A stretch of 64,000 nt of DNA from Sciurus carolinensis (GCF_902686445.1 NC_062219.1:47829056-47893055), one strand, 5' to 3'; positions 38,451 to 57,999 are shown, numbered from the stretch's first letter. The notes: generated from the sequence alone by a model not told the origin. Translations and numbers: made by a program.

Positions 38451-38769
38451 TAAAAAGCATATGCATAAAAATAAGATAGAGAGATGCACACACAGTCTAA
38501 CATGCCTGAAGCATACCAGAAGCAAAAACGAACAAACAAACAAAAAACAAAAACCCCTTTTTTCAATCATTCAAGTATGTTTAGGTCAGAATAAATATTC
38601 AGTTATTCAATTCAACCTAAAAAATAATTTGGCAATATATTATATTATTAAGTAAAAAAATGACATATTACCTATGATTTTTAGTTCTGTTCAAACATAC
38701 CTTTGCTGAATAATAGGTAGAAGCTGAGACTCTGCCACTATTATCTAGAAGACTTACAAGGAGTTAAAA

Positions 38770-39160
38770 AAAAAATGGGGCATGACATGAAAACAGAAGG
38801 GAGATTAATGAAGCAGGGGAAGTGGACAGAAGGGAAGAGTTGGGGAAAGAGAAGAATGGAGGAATGCAATTGATCAAGTCATGCTATGAACATACGTGAA
38901 TGTACAACAATGAATTTCACCTTTATGTGTATCTACAAAACAATAATTTTTTTAAAAACTACAAATAAATATAAACAGGACCAGTAGAGTAAAGAAAGGG
39001 TATGAGGGAAGGAGGGAAGGAAAAGGGAAGTACTGGGGATTGAAATGAAGCAAACTGTATTCCATACTTACATGAGCATGTCAAAATTAACCCCATTATT
39101 ATATTTAACTATGACATACTAATTAAAAAGAATTTAAAACAGAAAATTCTTTAAAAAAAT
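38770..39160 (+). mobile_element. Two rodent L1 3'-UTR-like ends in tandem
   Basis: Two similar units each have a purine-rich stretch, a 'gaacatacgtgaatgtacaacaatgaatttcacc' or 'tacatgagcatgtcaaaattaacccc' segment, and a final A-rich end (about 38770-38960 and 38990-39160). This resembles the 3' termini of older rodent L1 subfamilies. No ORF2 remains. Confidence 0.5.
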
Positions 39161-40339
39161 GGGGCAGAATTTAAATACCATTTCTGGTACTAAGACTTGT
39201 ATCACCTGCGATACTAATGTTCATTTTTCAGTGATACTAAATGCAGTTCTCAAATTTTTCATCTCCAAAACCCCAATGCTCTAAAATGTATAATCAGTAC
39301 TCACTTCACAAATAATAACCCTTTGAAGTTCAAACATTTCTATTTGGGTGAAACAATGTGAACAGGAAAGAATCAATAAATGCTATTCATTAGTCTATGA
39401 GCCCATTTTTATTTCCTAGCATATAATATCTGCTTAACACATTAAGGAGTCGAATGAACTGATGCAGCCTTAAGTAAATGAGGTTAAAAATGGAAGCAAA
39501 AATTGGAAAATTAAGAACAGACATGTCTAAACAGATATTCATTGCTCTCAATCTATTCAGTTTAGGTTTCTAAGAAACTCCTCTGTTTTTCCTTTCTACT
39601 CTATCTTAGCCCCCAGTTTGTACCTACTCTTGGACATCTAGATCTCTACCATCCTTGAGAAGATCTGTTTTGGGAAATTTGGGAAATTTAACTATGAAGT
39701 TTTCACCCATTAGTTAAAAAGAATAATTTAAGGCACCCAGTGGCTGCAATTGTTTTCATTTGTGAAAACTGCTTTTGGAAACACTTACTGACATTGGGGC
39801 CTCTATAATAATTCAGTTATTGTAAGATAAGACACAGTGAAAAGATCCATGTCAGCACCTTGCAAAGGTCTATACTCTTGTATGCCCACAAACATGAGGG
39901 GAATTATCTACACTCAGTAAATATTGAAATCTGATTTTCTAAAGCTCTTAGTTCCTTCATTCAGCAATATTTAAGAGGTTCCTCCTGCTTTGTAACAGGC
40001 ACTGTCTGTGGAGAATGGAATTTCAATGATAAGAAGCCAGTAATCTTTGAGGAAGAGGATAAAGTATGAGAGAAGGCCATTTCATGATTTGGAAGAGAGG
40101 TTTAGGCAGACATTAAAGGGAGCCAGGGCAAAGGCCACAAGAGACCACGTTTGGTGTGTATCTCCTCCATGAGACTAAGATCATCTATAGCAGGGTGTGC
40201 TCCTGCTCTGGGTTCCAGCATCAATCGTGAATGGCATACTGCAGAGGGTCAAAAGAGTTTGGAGAACATTTGAGAAGATTGGTACTACAAAAAGATTCAA
40301 GTATAATGCCTTCTTACTTATCAGCACTGTCATCGGAAT
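39161..40339. other. Intronic sequence, no recognised gene
   Basis: Part of 39955-40060 ('cattcagcaatatttaagagg...taacaggcactgt') loosely resembles old MIR/L2-type sequence, too weak to call. Otherwise unassigned. Confidence 0.35.
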
Positions 40340-40800
40340 CATTAATGTTTATTGAGTGCCTAAAGGTACTGCTGTACTACTTCACATATATTTTCTTTCA
40401 TCTTTCAAAGTCCCTAACAAGTATAGATAACAGAAAACAGGATAACGTTATATATTGCATGCTTACTATTTGAACCTTATTAGTATTAGAAGTGGCAAGA
40501 GTTATTTTGACTATTAAATGATTAAAGATAATTGATAGAATGACTAAAAAAAGGTCAATAAGGGAAAATATTACTATTAATAATCATTATATTTCTATTG
40601 TATAAAAAATTGATTTTCTCTATTCCCTAAATAGTAATTATCTTTAAAATGTGAAATAAAGTAAGCAGACATTTACAGACGTAACAATGAAGAAAACAGG
40701 TGCAAGAAGGCCAGGTGACCTGCTCAGATTCTCTGGTGGGTAAGAAGCCAAAGCCAGAGATGGCAGGAAGAGCAGTCACCTAGCACCTGTCCACAGTGAC
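40340..40800 (-). mobile_element. Probable MIR/L2-type ancient SINE or LINE, fragmented
   Basis: 'taatgtttattgagtgcctaaagg...tacttcacatatattttctttcatc' and, further on, 'aggccaggtgacctgctcagattctctggtgggtaagaagcc' follow the order of a reverse-oriented MIR-like consensus, with unrelated sequence between them. Highly diverged. Confidence 0.4.
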
Positions 40801-42039
40801 TGGTGGAGATCCATGAGTCAGGTAACAAAGTTGTTGATCAAAGGCAAATAGATAAGGCATTATTTAAACTAAAAGCTCTGGGTTATATTTTAATTGTTAA
40901 CATTAGTAAGCTAAACAGTAGTATAAGCATGTCTCCAGGGTGGTCTGTGCTCCTACCCAAACCCTACAAGTACTTCATAACCTGCAGATACTCCTCTACC
41001 CTACAAGTACTTTGTACCCTACAGGTGGTGACTGTGGAGTTGTTCTTAAGTATGATGATAAAGAGGAGAACAAAAAGATTCCAGAAGAAAGTACCACCCT
41101 GTATCTTCTCTAATTAACACTTCATCTCATTTCTCCTTCCACTTTAGCAGAGACTACATGTGAAAGCTGAACAGCACATGCAAACTGAGTAAGTGAATGG
41201 CAAAGAAATCACTGGCCAAAATCCTTGAAGGTCTGGGGTCAAGGGGCCAGGAAGCCCTATATTTTTAACTCAGTTAATTATGGAAAAAGTGATGTCATTA
41301 AGTGCCAGGCACAAAACCATGCGCTCTTTAAGTGATGTTTGATTTATGCATGGTAGAAAATAGGATATAAAGCCCTTGTTCAAAATTTTTAAATGACCCT
41401 CAGTTTTTCTTGACCTGACCTGAAGTTTCAGAGGTTTTTCATAAACACCTGTTTTTATACAGGAATTTCTCTTTCCAAGCCCTCAGCAGGTATCTAACCA
41501 CTAAACCACATTAGACTCTTTACATGAATGGATCATTTCTGGCTTCTGGACTCTGTAAGAGCACCTACAAATATCTTTTGACAGTTTTACAAAAGGAACA
41601 AGGTACAGCACAGTGGTGGTGGAAGCTAAGGGTCTTGGCATGCCCTAACTGAAATTCTGGCCACTTTTGCCATTTCCACTGCTAAAAGGATGAAGAATTA
41701 GAGGAACAGAAAGTCAGTATCCTGCCAGATAAGGGGATGAATATGTGAGCTCAGTCCTGGCATTTTCCCTCAATGGGCTGTCTCACCAACAGCTCCTCAC
41801 TTCAGAAACTGAACTCAATTAAACATAAGGGATGAAGACATGCATAACAGAGAAACCAGTTTTCCACATCTGATACATAAATGAGTGTGATTTAGATGAT
41901 CTTTAACACCCTTTATTACTTTTGGCCTATGAAAGAAGAATATTCTGAATCAAAATTTTATGAACCTTAAAAGAAAATTTTGAATGTCAAAAAAAAATCC
42001 TTCATAAGTAAATTAAAAAGATAAATTGAAACTGGAAAA
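40801..42039. other. Intronic sequence, no recognised features
   Basis: No exon-like or repeat signal that I can name. Short local repeats of a CTACAAGTACTT type occur near 40966-41024. Confidence 0.4.
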
Positions 42040-42990
42040 ATATGTGACCACCATATCACAGAGCAGTGGTTTACATTCCTAAGCTATAGAATGCTTTTAG
42101 GAAAAGTGAATCAGAGATATGGTCTTAATTATATGAAAAGATGCTCAACCAGGCTCTTTGTAAAAAGAATGAAAATTAAACTAAATTGAGATTATAATTT
42201 TTATACCTAAGGTGGGCAAAAATCTACAAGTTCACCCAAATCTGAACAACATATCCAACTGGTATGACTGTGGGAAAGCAGGCAGCTTCACACATTGCTG
42301 GTAGAAATGAAAAATAACACATCTATGGAAAGGAACTTACTGATATCTAACAAAATCACATATGTACTTACTTGTTGGCCCATGAATTCTAATTCTAAGG
42401 ATGTCTTCCAAAGATATTCAGGCAAAAAAGCTTACAAACACAAAGTTTTTAATTATAGAAATTAGCAAAAGACAGAAAATAATAAGAAATGAACTTATTA
42501 GGCAATGGTTGAGAAAACCATAGTACATTCATCCAGTGTAGTATTATACAGCTGTAAAAAAAGAATGCAGACCATCTTTATATAATGTTATGCAATGATT
42601 CCCAAGATAAACTGTTACAAAGATACAGCAAAATAAAGCACGCATATTAGATGTCATTTATCTAAGAAATAAGGAGGAAATAAGAATACGTATATATTTT
42701 AATAATAGGATAAATTGAATACCTTTTTCTATTTTTTATTGGTGCATTATAATTATACATAATATTGGGATTTGTTGTTACTTATTTGTACATGCACATA
42801 ACATAATTTGGTCAATTTAATTCCCCAGAATCTCCCCCTTTTCTCCTCTCCTCTCTCCCATGGTGCCCTTCCTCTACACCTTGGTCTCCCTTCTGTTTTC
42901 ATTAAAAAAAAAAAAACAAACCACAAATAAAACAAATACAAAAACAAACAAAAACAGTTATATAACCTATAGAAGGAAGGTGAAACACAG
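42040..42990 (+). mobile_element. Ancient L1 fragment (ORF2 3' end), interrupted
   Basis: Text such as 'gaaaagatgctcaaccaggctc', 'aaagcaggcagcttcacacattgctggtagaaatg', 'cccatgaattctaattctaagg' and 'gtacattcatccagtgtagtattatacagctgtaaaaa' follows the order of the ORF2 C-terminal region of old L1s. All frames are broken. A minus-strand rodent L1 3' end (42727-42910) is inserted within it. Confidence 0.68.
42727..42910 (-). mobile_element. Rodent L1 3'-end fragment, antisense
   Basis: On the minus strand a G/A-rich stretch leads to 'ccaaattatgttatgtgcatgtac', 'aacaacaaatcccaatattatg' and 'ataatgcaccaataaaaaatag'. This is the 3' terminus layout of rodent L1s. The flanking T-rich start (plus strand) fits its A tail. 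Confidence 0.6.
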
Positions 42991-44355
42991 GGTAGACAGG
43001 TCAGTGACAGAAACTAGACTGCTCTGAAATTTTCATCCTTTATAAATCTGACCCAGGAAATATATAATGTGTGCTGAAGCTGGCATCTACTGTTCTTGGT
43101 AAATATTCAGATGCTTTGTAAGCCAGTTGTTTTTACTTAGTAGCTTCAAATTGGCCATAGTGGTAGTATTTACACTACGGAAATCAGCAGGCCTTCTTCA
43201 CTACCCGAAAGTTGGCTGTTAAACATTTATCAGCATACCACAGGAAATGCAAATATGTTAGCAAAGTATAAAAGAAAATCAAATTTGAAAAGAAAATCCC
43301 TAAACCCTGAAAGCAAAATGAAACAAAACTAACAACGAACTAAGTGGGTAGCATTACTATTTTGAAATAAGTCATTTCAAGTGACTTTGAAACACAGTAG
43401 TTTGACTATATTAGCTCTTGTGCAAATACTAAAAAGAATTATAAAAGTAATCAGTTTAAAGGTTGAACTATTTTATTTTTAATTGTGTCACGAATGCTGG
43501 TATAGATATTCTGAGAAACTAGGAAGATAATGGAAAGAAGTGCATTAATGCTTTACTAGCATGTGGTCCTCAGGGTAGGGGTATGGAGGAATGCACACAA
43601 GACAAGGTCATTAAGAAAAAACTCTGTGGTACTAAATATGGATTAGATATATCAATATGAAGACATGATATCTTTTATATTTAGTTAATACTGCAAGCAT
43701 GAATTTCTTGGCTCTGTTCACTGAAAAAGACTAGAAACTATAACCAATCCAGGAGCAAATAAGGTACATCCCTGAGACCTGAACATCCTGACACCCAGAC
43801 TGTGGTTTCTAACTTCTATTTCAAACTAATAGAAGACTCTGTGAAGTGTCTTACTACAGATCTGGGTCAGGAAGAATACAAAATACCGGAAGGAAATAAG
43901 TTATAAAAACTTATTTCATGTCAAAAGTGCTCAGGAGCAAGAGGCTCTGACTGGTCAAAGATGGGGGGAAACAATCTGAGCAATAACAACAGTAACACCT
44001 GCCATGGAGTGAAAACACACATAAAACACATTACAATTCAATATGCTAAAACAACAATACAATTAAATGCTAGCGACCTTTTTATTGTTTTAAACACTAG
44101 TGAACACATCTACCCTGTTATTTTTCAATATAAAATCTAACTCAGGATAAGCAAATAGTTGAACAGTGTTTTTTCTAATAGAAACAAAAAAGGAGGAATG
44201 ATAAAATTAGAATATCTCCATCTTACAACATATAATAAACATACATAATTAGCAATGCTTAGTAACACCAGAGAACCAACAATGAAGGGCCTCCCAATAG
44301 AAATATACCACACTACACTGTTCTAAAGTGGTAAAGCATTCTTGCCAAAAGCATT
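42991..44355. other. Intronic sequence, no recognised features
   Basis: Nothing exon-like or repetitive recognised. This stretch is 3.6-5 kb upstream of the COL10A1 transcription start, where distal chondrocyte enhancers are known in other mammals. I cannot pinpoint one by eye. Confidence 0.35.
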
Positions 44356-44358
44356 TGT

Positions 44359-44390
<32 letters not shown>

Positions 44391-44391
44391 A
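44356..44391. repeat. (GT)n microsatellite
   Basis: About 17 GT units with one GTAT interruption. Confidence 0.95.
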
Positions 44392-45000
44392 TTTCAAACC
44401 TGGATCAGAGGAACACTGTATGTCTATCAATCAGCAGAGGAGTGAATTAAATGACAACAATACCTAGACTGCAGGAAATTGCACAAGACAGATGACCCAG
44501 TTTTTCAACAAATAAGATGCAAAGGGGGGGAAAAAAGAGATGCAGGTAAGGAACAGGGACATATCAATCAATGACAATGAACAAACCTGATATGAACAAA
44601 TAATAAGTCAATTCTTTAAACATATATATGAATGTGTGTATGTATATATGTGTACATATATCTATGTATATGTTTGTGTATACATGTCTATAAGTCTATA
44701 TATACATATGAGCCATGTATATAATAGGTAACTGGGAAAATGTGATGGGCTAAAGCATTTGATATTAGGAAATAATTTTTTAGATACAATGAATATTCTG
44801 TTTTAAAGAAAAGGCCTTATTAGCTTCTGGAGAAATATATTGAAATATCCAATGATGAACTGGTACAACATATGGGATTAGTTTCAAAATTTGAGAGGTA
44901 ATGAACAGAAGGCTGACTGGTACATAGGCATTCATTGGATACATTCTCCCCACTTGTAGGTAAGACCAAAATTTCCTATAATAAAGTTAAAAAAAATGAG
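44392..45000 (+). mobile_element. Possible ancient L1-type 3' UTR
   Basis: 'gcacaagacagatgacccagtttttcaacaaataagatgcaaagg' and later 'tgatattaggaaataatttt' recall an old mammalian L1 3' UTR from memory. A TATG/TATA-rich simple-sequence block (44617-44711) lies inside. Weak call. Confidence 0.4.
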
Positions 45001-47820
45001 CACAAACAACAAAAAGGAAAATAACTAATATTAGTAAGCTGGTAATAATATCATATCAGCATTCCAACATTAGGAGTGGATTGTGACCACCTGAGGAGTT
45101 CTAGCAAAACTGAGTTTCTGAATCACCACTACCTTAATGAAACCCAAAGAGTAAATTGTATCACAATGAACAAAATGTGTCATACTCCTCAGGACTGCAA
45201 GAATGGGAAAAAGAGGCTGAGAACACTGTGTAAACACCTTAAGGGTAGAGGACATGCACTATTCATCCAATATTTACCTCAATGCCTGACACTTACGAGG
45301 TACTCAAGAAATATTTGGTAAAGTCATGAATGACCCAGCGATGTGCAAATGAATAGACAAACTTAACAGTAGGTAAATGCTAGATGTGCAAAATATCATT
45401 CATAGCTGATTTAAAAAAATCACTCAAACTGGTTTTACAAAGCAGGACTCTCTTTCAATGGAATGGGTTTCCTTCATAAAGCCACAGACTAGTCACTTCT
45501 TACAGCTTCAAGTAAACAAACAGAATAAAAATAGTTTTAAATACACAATTGGGTGGGGTGTGGCTAGCAAATACTCTGATTCTACAATCTGTTTTGCACA
45601 AGAAGTGCTTCTTATGTGACTAACAAAGCAAACAGTAGTCAGATTCTGTGTGCTGAAATAAATACACTATTTGTAAAAAGGGTTGAACGTCCAAGGCTTA
45701 CCAATGAAGACACCACATTTCCCAAAGCTAAAGGGGAATATAGAATGACAAATACCCATATATATTTACATATCCCAAAGACATACAACCACAGAGTATG
45801 AATTTTTTTTGTTGTTGTTGCAAATCTAAAGTACAAAAGAGAGCCAAGTCTACCATATGACCACGGGGAACAAATACTTGAGAACAAGAATAATCCAATT
45901 TTAAATCTGAAAGGAGCTTAGATGCCACCTAGTTCAAACTTCTATTTGTGTTGATGAAGAGAAAGACACCTAGAAAAGTCAAGGTGAAAAGTTCTGAAAA
46001 TAGAGTACCACAGATGAACAAATGGTCTACACAGGTGCAAAACACTAGGTATGTAGGGCTCAGGATTCATCGTTTAAATGTTCACAGGAATGATATCTAG
46101 TGGTATGTAGTGAGTGTATGTGTGTGCGCACATGCACGCACTTAATCATACATACACACAAAACACTAAAAAATAAACGTATTTCTAATAATTTCTTTCA
46201 AAATGAATTCTTCAGCCTAGCTCTGAAGAGCACCTTATAATCTCTACTTTTTCAAATCTTGTCCAAATAGACCATAAAGAAATGGAAGGCAGCTGTTTTC
46301 TTTCACTTGTCTTTTACAGTCTCTTACAGATGAAGCCAAGTTCATATAATTAAAAGCTATTCCATATATAATTGCCAAATGATGAGACTGATTAGAATAA
46401 ACTCTCCAATTGCCAATAATCTAAACTGATATAAAAGCCACATTTTATGTGTATTTGAGTATTACACAAAGACATATATGGCAATGTTGTTTTTTTTAAT
46501 GTGGTAATCAACAAAATGTTAAAGTGAGAAGAGACAGGACACTGAGAATGAGTTTTACGTTTACATTTTTGCAAGGTACTGTGTACAAGGCTTTATTTAA
46601 ATACACACAGGAAATTCCCTGCAGGGGAGGGTTGAGGAAAAGGAACAGGAAAAACCATTATTTCAATCATGGGTCAATTACTTTAATTACTGATTAATCC
46701 TGAAACATACTACTTTAATTTTAGGGAGATACAAAAATGATTTATCTATTCTGTGTATGGAATTTTTCTTCTCATCTCATTCATCTGTAAAGCTGATTGG
46801 ATTTAGATCCGAAATGATGGAATTAAATAAGATACAAAATTTGGTCTCTGAACTTCCTGTCTTTATTAGATTTTGTAGGATCCTGAAAACTGGTCTAAGA
46901 GTCTCTAATATTGTTAAAGAGAATACTAACTACTAAAATTGACAATGATGATGTTTATTTCCACCTTTGGGGGAAAAATGTTTTTAGTTGGGATGATACA
47001 AGATCCCTTAAGGAAATTGCAATGTAAGCCAAGAGTATTTTTAAAAAGCTAAAAGCAAAGTTTGAGGAATTTTTTTCACTTTTGAAATGAACACAGCAGC
47101 CCTATGTAAATAAACATAATGAGATTATCAAGTTAAGGGCTTTTGCAAACTCTATGCCAACTCTAAAGTAAAATCCAAATTTAAGCAAGAGTATTTCAGG
47201 CCATATCCAGAACAAAGTATAGTATTGGAAATAAAGAATCTAAATTCTTTAGGAAGAAGATGTTGCTAACTCTACTAGCAAATTCACAGATGTCTTGCAT
47301 TTGTCTGAAAATTTAAAAATATTTAATATGTATAAATTCAAAATATTTAATGCTCTCACTTTAAATTTCTTTTACTAGCTTCTGAAGACTTACACTAAAA
47401 TTCTGAAACACAAAACAGCCTGCCCACATCTCACCATTTTGTTTTTTTTCTCTCAAGTCCATAAATACGTAAGAATTGGGCTAAGCTGTGTTCATAAAAA
47501 TTTTAGGGACATTAATGGACACATTGGTGACTTTATATAATAATTGAAGAATTTAGATGATGGTTTAAATCCACACGCTGCTTCAAGAGTTCTTCCCCTA
47601 TTTTTATATATTACCAAATATTTTCAACCAAACAACACAAGACTATGTTTTTCAAAAATAATAAGGGGAAATCATCATTCCAACATGAGCTAACATTGGA
47701 GCAAAAATTTCTAAAATAAAATTACAGAAAGAATGGTGTATGGTTAAAACTATTAATATATATTTAAGACAAAGAGTGTATTTTTCAATAAGAAAACAAG
47801 GAAAAATAGAGGTCAACCTG
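45001..47820. other. COL10A1 upstream region, unassigned
   Basis: No repeat family or exon recognised. It contains a TG/CA-rich stretch near 46109-46140. It is the proximal 2.8 kb upstream flank of COL10A1, so regulatory sequence is likely, but no individual site can be supported. Confidence 0.4.
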
Positions 47821-47835
47821 ATTTTATATGTCTGC

Positions 47836-47934
47836 CCAATAGGACTTTCCACCATAATTAGTGCTTCCCACCTCTGAGGGGAGGGGCTTAAGCTCAGGGT
47901 AACCTCAAGGAGTGAGAAGAAGACTGTATAAATA
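47836..47934 (+). promoter_or_regulatory. COL10A1: COL10A1 core promoter (CCAAT and TATA)
   Basis: A TATAAATA box at 47927-47934 lies about 30 bp before the inferred start of exon 1. A CCAAT pentamer lies at 47836-47840. Between them is a comparatively GC-rich stretch with GAGGGGAGGGG (47877-47885). A TATA-type promoter with a narrow start fits the tight restriction of collagen X to hypertrophic chondrocytes. I do not see a clear RUNX site (TGTGGT/ACCACA) in the nearest 100 bp. Confidence 0.75.
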
Positions 47935-47957
47935 CCTAGGGGCAGCTGCAGAGAGGG

Positions 47958-48037
47958 CATCTTCTGCACTGCCTACCTGGGCAGAGGAGGCTTCAGAAAG
48001 CCACAAGACACTAAGTCCAGGAACTCCCAGCACCCAG
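47958..48037 (+). other. COL10A1: COL10A1 exon 1 (noncoding)
   Basis: About 80 bp between the inferred start (25-30 bp past the TATA box) and a canonical donor (CCCAG|GTAAGT at 48037/48038). COL10A1 in other mammals also has a short untranslated first exon. The start is approximate. Intron 1 (48038-48564) is 527 bp and holds nothing else recognisable. Confidence 0.75.
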
Positions 48038-48485
48038 GTAAGTCTATGGACTGAGGGTCACTATAGAACTCCACTTCAGCTTGCTTGAAAAGAAACTTCA
48101 GTAAGTTAACTCTTTGGGATTCTTGTGCATTATTTTAAAAAATGGCTTTCTACTAAAATGTACTCAGAAAGGTTTATTTGTATCAGTCTATATAAAATAA
48201 TCCTAATAAAACCATATTGTACAAACTTGCCCTAATCAGAATTTCAATGTATTTAGAAACTACTAGAACTTTAGGATATGTTTAAGATCCAGAATTATTT
48301 AATACAGTCATTTAATGATGATTTGTGTTTATTTGTAAATCACTTTATATTTACTTGATTACTGGAATGTAGCATCCCAAAATAACTAAGATATATATTC
48401 ACAGAATTAAAAAATTATTTCTCATTAATTTATGGCATATATTGAAAATATAAAGGGTTGGATTAAAAAGCAGTTAGTTAAATAA

Positions 48486-54665
<6,180 letters not shown>

Positions 54666-55780
54666 GCACATTCCCATGGAGCGAATCTAAATCTTCTGCT
54701 TGGAAAGGTATTTCCCAGCTCCATCCCACCCACAAAATGCATACAGAGGTAGGCTGAAAATAATTTTAATTTTCCAAAATACGTATTTGAACTTTTAGGC
54801 CTATAAATTTTCCCCCAGTAAAAGCGAGCAGCAAAGGTAAATATGTAAAGACCCTCTTGAATTTCTAGTCAGCAATACTAAGGCTCTTAGAGATTTTCTG
54901 TGAACTCCTTCAATGTTTAAAAATTTCTGCTAAGTTAAAAAATTATTCCAAACACAAACACCCAGAAATAGGCTTCTAAATTACATTAAAATTTGGTTTC
55001 AGAAACTTAGCATTTCTTTTTAAAATAAGTTTTTTTCTAATAACTAATAAGAGAACTTTTAGGAAACATTCAGGAGGTATCACATAACTGAACAGAACTT
55101 AAATACTTGAATAATGAAATTCAAGACACTGTATACCCTAGGTGTTTCAGATGGTGCATTAATACAAGGCTTATATGGCCCCTTTCATTAAGATTGATTC
55201 AAATATACAGGTGCATTTATGCTTTTTTGAAGCTCTCATAAGAAATCAAAATATTGTGTTAAAATGAATCTAAAATGAAGGTGCTTTAGTTATAAACTTT
55301 TCAAACTTTTGGGGGATTGCAGAAAAGCTTTCTAAATACCCGGTACAACCTGGGACAACAGGTGTCTGACTTATTTATTTTACACAAGTGATTAATTTGA
55401 TTTGATTCCTTACTGAGTCTTATGTAATATCATTCTGTGGGTTTAAAGAACATTAGCATATGAACCTTGTGCTTCTCATTCTGGTGAAATTATAATTAAT
55501 GTCAAGCATTTCAAAGTCTGTTAGAAATGAAAAAGACATTATTTATTTATGCTCTGTACTGTATTTTTATATTATTGTTTAAAACTTTTAAGCTGTGCCT
55601 CACTTACTAAAGCACAAAATGTTTAATCTACTCATTTACAAAGCAATAAAATAACATCAATAGATTTTTATGCTGAATTTACTTGAAAGTGACAATTTGG
55701 TATTTTCAACCATGCTTTTAAGGCTTTTCATTTTACAAAGTTAATGAAGAGAAAAACAATAAAGTGGTGTGCGGCTTTTA
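54666..55780 (+). terminator. COL10A1: COL10A1 3' UTR and poly(A) signals
   Basis: About 1.1 kb of AT-rich 3' UTR. AATAAA hexamers occur at 55645-55650 and 55758-55763. The second is followed by a GT-rich stretch (gtggtgtgcgg and ttgttat), which suits the downstream cleavage element, so it is probably the main site. The upstream one could give a shorter isoform. Confidence 0.75.
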
Positions 55781-56718
55781 TGGTTGTTATCATTTATGTC
55801 CCTCTATTGAGGATGGGCATTACACACACCCAGAACTCATGGTGGACTTAGAAGAGGCACCCACAAAGCCACATGCAGCCTAAGAGCCAGGGTTAAAGGC
55901 TAATGAGTGGGCACAGAAAAGTCCGAACCTCACCCCAGGGAAGCAGTTCTTTTCTGGGAGGCAAAGTAGCAGGTAGCAGAAAAATATGTAATTTGAACAA
56001 ATTTTCTGCAATTACTATTTATTGCCTTGGCGTGTTCTTTAGTCATAATACTTAAACTTATTTTGATGGCTTGATTTACATTGAAAGGCAAGCAAGCAAT
56101 TTTTTAATGTCAATCCAAAGGCAACACTTTTCTAAGACGAAAAATACTGTTCTTGAATATCCATCATCCCACTAGTTGAATCAAGGCAGTCAGTTTCTAG
56201 TCACTGGAATGAAGGCATCTACTTATTCCTTAGAATTAGTATTTGTGTAACCTGAGCAAATGTGCAAATGAAAACATAAAACCCTATGCTCAAGGGTGGC
56301 AATAACTCTGTCCCCAATTCTGGGCCAACCACTACTGTTCCTTAAGCAACAAGAATGGAATTTCCATTGGCAAGCAAAATGCATACAGAGGTAGGCATCT
56401 ACGCACTATAAGGGTTATTGGTGTCACTAACCCTCACTCCCAAGTCAGGAAACACAAAACTGGATTTTAGTTCTAGAGAACCCACGGAACAATTCTACTG
56501 GTAGGCATGTGAAAGATAACTTAAAATACTGGCAGTTAGGACCATGTACTAGACATGAATAAAAGAACCTTTTAAAACCAGAACTAACTTCACAGCAATA
56601 TTTAAGATCAAATTAAATCCTCACTAAGGAACACAGCAAAAGAAGTGACTTCTGTCTAATTCCACAGACACACAGTGTTTAACAAACATCTATCAGGAAG
56701 CCTCTCTTTGTTACTTAC
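55781..56718. other. NT5DC1 intron between COL10A1 3' end and the next exon
   Basis: Unassigned sequence. The two genes are transcribed toward each other here: the COL10A1 3' end and the nearest NT5DC1 exon are about 0.94 kb apart. Confidence 0.5.
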
Positions 56719-56803
56719 CCTTGAAAGCTGACATTTTAAAATTGTGTTGTATACCAGCAACTATATCCTTCCAAAAATCAAATGTTTTTTGATCACTGTT
56801 CTG
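56719..56803 (-). CDS. NT5DC1: NT5DC1 internal exon (residues ~148-175)
   Basis: 85 bp encoding a QNSDQKTFDFWKDIV-type segment, then GIQHNFKMSAFK. The acceptor follows a long pyrimidine tract (plus-strand A-run from 56806). The donor is AAGG|GTAAGT. It starts in phase 0 and leaves one base (G), which would complete a Glu codon in the next exon. This is the last NT5DC1 exon found before COL10A1. Confidence 0.93.
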
Positions 56804-57360
56804 CTAAAAAAAAAAAAAAAAAATTCCATTTGTAAACAAATACAATAATTCTGTTTCTAAGCATAGTGGAAAATGCTGGCAATTATAGTATCACTGGATT
56901 CTAAGATAAGGATTTATGCTTTAGAAAACAATAGATTCATAAAGGTCTCCTTTACTCAATGTAATTTTAGAGAGAGAACTCTTCCATGAAAATATTTACT
57001 GTGTACACCCATTATGCATACAAATATATATACTATGGTATCAATAGAGCTAAGAAACCTGAAGCTCTAAGGCCCTAGAATCTGGTTATTTCAGAATTCA
57101 GTGAGCCTGAATCTAAATGTAAAAGAGCAGCAAGTCACTATAGGAGAGATGAATTAGGTAGGTTCCAATTCCAAATTGTAAGTCATTTTTATGAAGAAAT
57201 TTTTTAACCAGAAAGCAAATAAATATTACATTTAAAAAATACACTTCTATAGCCCTTGTTTTCTTGGAAACATTAACAGTGTTCTTATCTAAACAAAGAA
57301 TACTAGACATTTGTATACAACTAAACTACAAATTACTTTACAACTGATACATTTTGAAAT

Positions 57361-57455
57361 GGCAGTACAGCTCTCTGGTATAGTACCTGCCTAGCATGAG
57401 TGAGGTGCTGGGTTTGATCTCCAGCGTCACAAGGAAAAAACAAACAAACAAAACA
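57361..57455 (+). mobile_element. Degenerate ID-type SINE
   Basis: 'acagctctctggtatagtacctgcctagcatgagtgaggtgctgggtttgatctccagcgtcac' followed by A-rich (CAAA)n. The head is lost or heavily mutated, while the B box is still recognisable. Confidence 0.75.
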
Positions 57456-57796
57456 TCTGAAACATTTTGTTTGTGGTAACTATAAAATAAGACATTGCCT
57501 CTGTTTCATGTTAATAAACACTTCCACAAATATACCAAAATTATTGCTCGACAGAAACTTTCACAAACACATGACTGTAATTCTAACTAAAGAGCAAACC
57601 ATTTGAACACACTGTGATTTTAAGACAGTATGTGCCAAAAGGAAAGCAACTCAGATATAAAAACATTTACTCATAGGTCTTAATCTCAAAGTATGAACTG
57701 ATAAAACTAGAGATCTATTTCATCTTGATATATAGTACAAAGCTAACATCTAGATATATTAAACTGTAAAAAAATGAGTTTAAAAATTTCATCTCA

Positions 57797-57999
57797 CTGG
57801 ACATGGTGGTACACGCCTGTAATCCCAGTGATTCAGGAGGCTAAGGCAGAAGGATCATGAGTTCAAAGCCAGCCTCAGCAACTCAGCAAGGCCCTAGGTA
57901 ACTTAGCAAGACCCTGTCTCAAAATATAAAATAAAAAGGGCTGGGGATGTGGCTTAGCAGTTAAGCATCCCTGGATTCAATCCCTGGAAAAACAACAAT
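57797..57999 (+). mobile_element. B1-dID-like SINE with TSD
   Basis: The B1-like half (GGACATGGTGGTACACGCCT, 'taatcccagtgattcaggaggctaaggc', 'agttcaaagccagcctcagcaactcagcaagg') connects through AAAATATAAAATAAAAAG to an ID half (GGCTGGGGATGTGGCTTAGC). Flanking copies of AAAAATTTCATCTCA (57782-57796) and AAAAATTTTCATCTCA (58000-58015) form the target-site duplication. Confidence 0.92.
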
